Positions 53,966-54,986 of a stretch of DNA of 54,986 nucleotides are shown one piece after another. The stretch is from Nemertoderma westbladi (lineage: Eukaryota; Xenacoelomorpha; Nemertodermatida; Nemertodermatidae). The notes beneath the pieces were generated by a model that saw only the letters and a list, made by a program, of their open reading frames with translations, was not told where the DNA came from and searched no databases. Made by a program: the position numbers and the translations under genes. Numbering within the stretch: position 1 is the first letter of the stretch; each line of letters begins with the position of its first letter. The DNA is taken from contig JAUCBJ010005442.1 of NCBI GenBank assembly GCA_032718475.1, positions 1-54,986 on the forward strand, read 5' to 3'.

Positions 53966-54986
53966 CTAGAGATATATGGGATTCATTTTCAGTAATTGGA
54001 TACAATTTTGATCCTGTTTGGATTTGAGTTCTAGTAGCATCCTTCTTGCCATCAAAATATAGACCTTTAACATTTTCTAGACATCCCTGTAGCTCAACTC
54101 TATGCTTCTCTCTCTGCCTGCGAAGTAAGCTACGATCCACAATATGTTCTGGATTTCTGTTTGTGACTTGCCCGTAATCTTCTAGGACAGCAGTTGCAAT
54201 TGCAGCTCCTCCACGATCAGATACATTATATCTGTCACATTCTCTAGCTAAAGCAGATAAACTTGGTCGCAATTTCTTCGCTGGTACATTATGTTGGAAT
54301 TCACTATCAGAATTGTAATTGCTTATGCTGGAATCAGAATCTGAAGTATCACTTCTTGGATTAGGAACTGATGAAGTTTCTGTGGCTATATTTATGGGAT
54401 TACCATGCCACTTTCTTTCAAACCGTTTAGTTAGTTGCCTTGAAACTGCAACATCTAATCCACCAATAACCATGGATCTATCAGTTCGCTGGTCAGTGAG
54501 AAACTCTCTCTCGATTACGGGCACTTTTTGAAGTTTGATGCAGTTACATTCCTCTAGGTTGGGGCAACGGCATGCGGCAATATCAAACAACTTTTCGGAA
54601 TTCCTTCTAAATTCGTTGAGTTTATCTTTTATTGTTTCTGTACTGAAACGGGCTTTAACATTTCTGACTGTTGACTGATACTGATCGTGGTATCTCTGTA
54701 TCTTCTGCGCTACCTTATAGATGTTAATTGTTGGGATTGATGCACGATCCCAAATAGAAACAACCTGATCAGCCACCCTTTTTGCCATATCAACTGTTCT
54801 TGGCTGTATTGCTGATCCACCTTTAATTTCTCTTCTCCTAAAAAGATAACACACAATAACATCCTTGTATGTTGGGAGTACATTATTGTTCAATTCCTTG
54901 AGACGCCCAAAAACATCACTCTCGCCTATACTTCTAGTGATATGGAAATCAACTTGGCTCATGGAAGGACCTGGGTTGTCAGACAT
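53946..54986 (-). CDS. Unrecognised protein, N-terminal frame, reaches window edge
   Basis: 346 codons beginning with an ATG exactly at the window edge, so the true start could be further out. Features: a basic middle, a cysteine cluster CRCPNLEECNCIKLQ, a DQRTDRSMVIGG segment, a Ser/Asp-rich stretch, and a C-terminal part with VKGLYFDGKKD. It runs straight toward the downstream frame. I do not recognise the family. It is either a degenerate or frameshifted mobile-element gene or a host gene of transposon origin. Confidence 0.6.
   Translation of the reverse strand: MSDNPGPSMSQVDFHITRSIGESDVFGRLKELNNNVLPTYKDVIVCYLFRRREIKGGSAIQPRTVDMAKRVADQVVSIWDRASIPTINIYKVAQKIQRYHDQYQSTVRNVKARFSTETIKDKLNEFRRNSEKLFDIAACRCPNLEECNCIKLQKVPVIEREFLTDQRTDRSMVIGGLDVAVSRQLTKRFERKWHGNPINIATETSSVPNPRSDTSDSDSSISNYNSDSEFQHNVPAKKLRPSLSALARECDRYNVSDRGGAAIATAVLEDYGQVTNRNPEHIVDRSLLRRQREKHRVELQGCLENVKGLYFDGKKDATRTQIQTGSKLYPITENESHISLVEQPNS

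Overview
The window is transposon-rich DNA from an animal, most likely an invertebrate. It has no operons or bacterial signals. It contains BEL/Pao, Gypsy and LINE retroelements, a piggyBac-type MITE, minisatellites and many G/C homopolymer runs. I cannot name the species. I saw no ordinary intron-bearing host gene; nearly every open frame belongs to a mobile element or is an antisense or repeat shadow.

Layout. (1) Element 1 is a minus-strand BEL/Pao element: leader and probable LTR about 21.87-25.2 kb, gag 18.03-21.87 kb, and pol resuming at 1-1443 and leaving the window. (2) Element 2 is a complete plus-strand BEL/Pao element (1444-18028, 16.6 kb) inserted into the protease region of element 1. 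It has two LTRs of about 1.9 kb differing at only about a dozen bases, and a 5-bp target duplication (tagac). Its gag-protease and pol frames are separated by one in-frame TAG. A third gene (ORF3) with three zinc knuckles lies downstream of pol. (3) 25.2-27.4 kb is gene-free. (4) Element 3 is a decayed minus-strand relative of element 2 (about 27.4-40.5 kb). It lacks the integrase core and is split by a 5'-truncated LINE (29973-31624, 10-bp target duplication) and a 499-bp TTAA-flanked MITE (29026-29524). (5) 41.0-46.5 kb holds a possible piggyBac-type end and a 5'-truncated minus-strand Gypsy element with one LTR. (6) 46.5-52.2 kb is mostly minisatellites, G-runs and a retroelement fragment. 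(7) 52.66-54.99 kb holds a minus-strand two-frame gene of a family I cannot name.

The most unusual signals lie at the nucleic-acid level inside elements 2 and 3. A 20-bp imperfect palindrome (here P20, consensus GGAAGRCTYGCGAGCCTWYC) occurs 20 times, always in element-sense orientation. It is in gag, the gag-pol linker, pol, ORF3 and untranslated DNA, is read in different frames, shows paired changes, and carries an element-specific base shared by copies at matching positions. A second signal is a block of about 95 nt downstream of pol (12939-13034; 31637-31733). Its 13-bp outer stem is kept by compensatory change, it holds nested inner stems, and I saw no silent-site drift in its conserved part. 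Arrays of hairpins lie in the leaders of the BEL elements, and the LTRs of elements 2 and 3 each carry a tRNA-like sequence. Together these suggest a BEL/Pao lineage with a set of repeated cis-acting RNA or DNA structures and an accessory zinc-knuckle protein.
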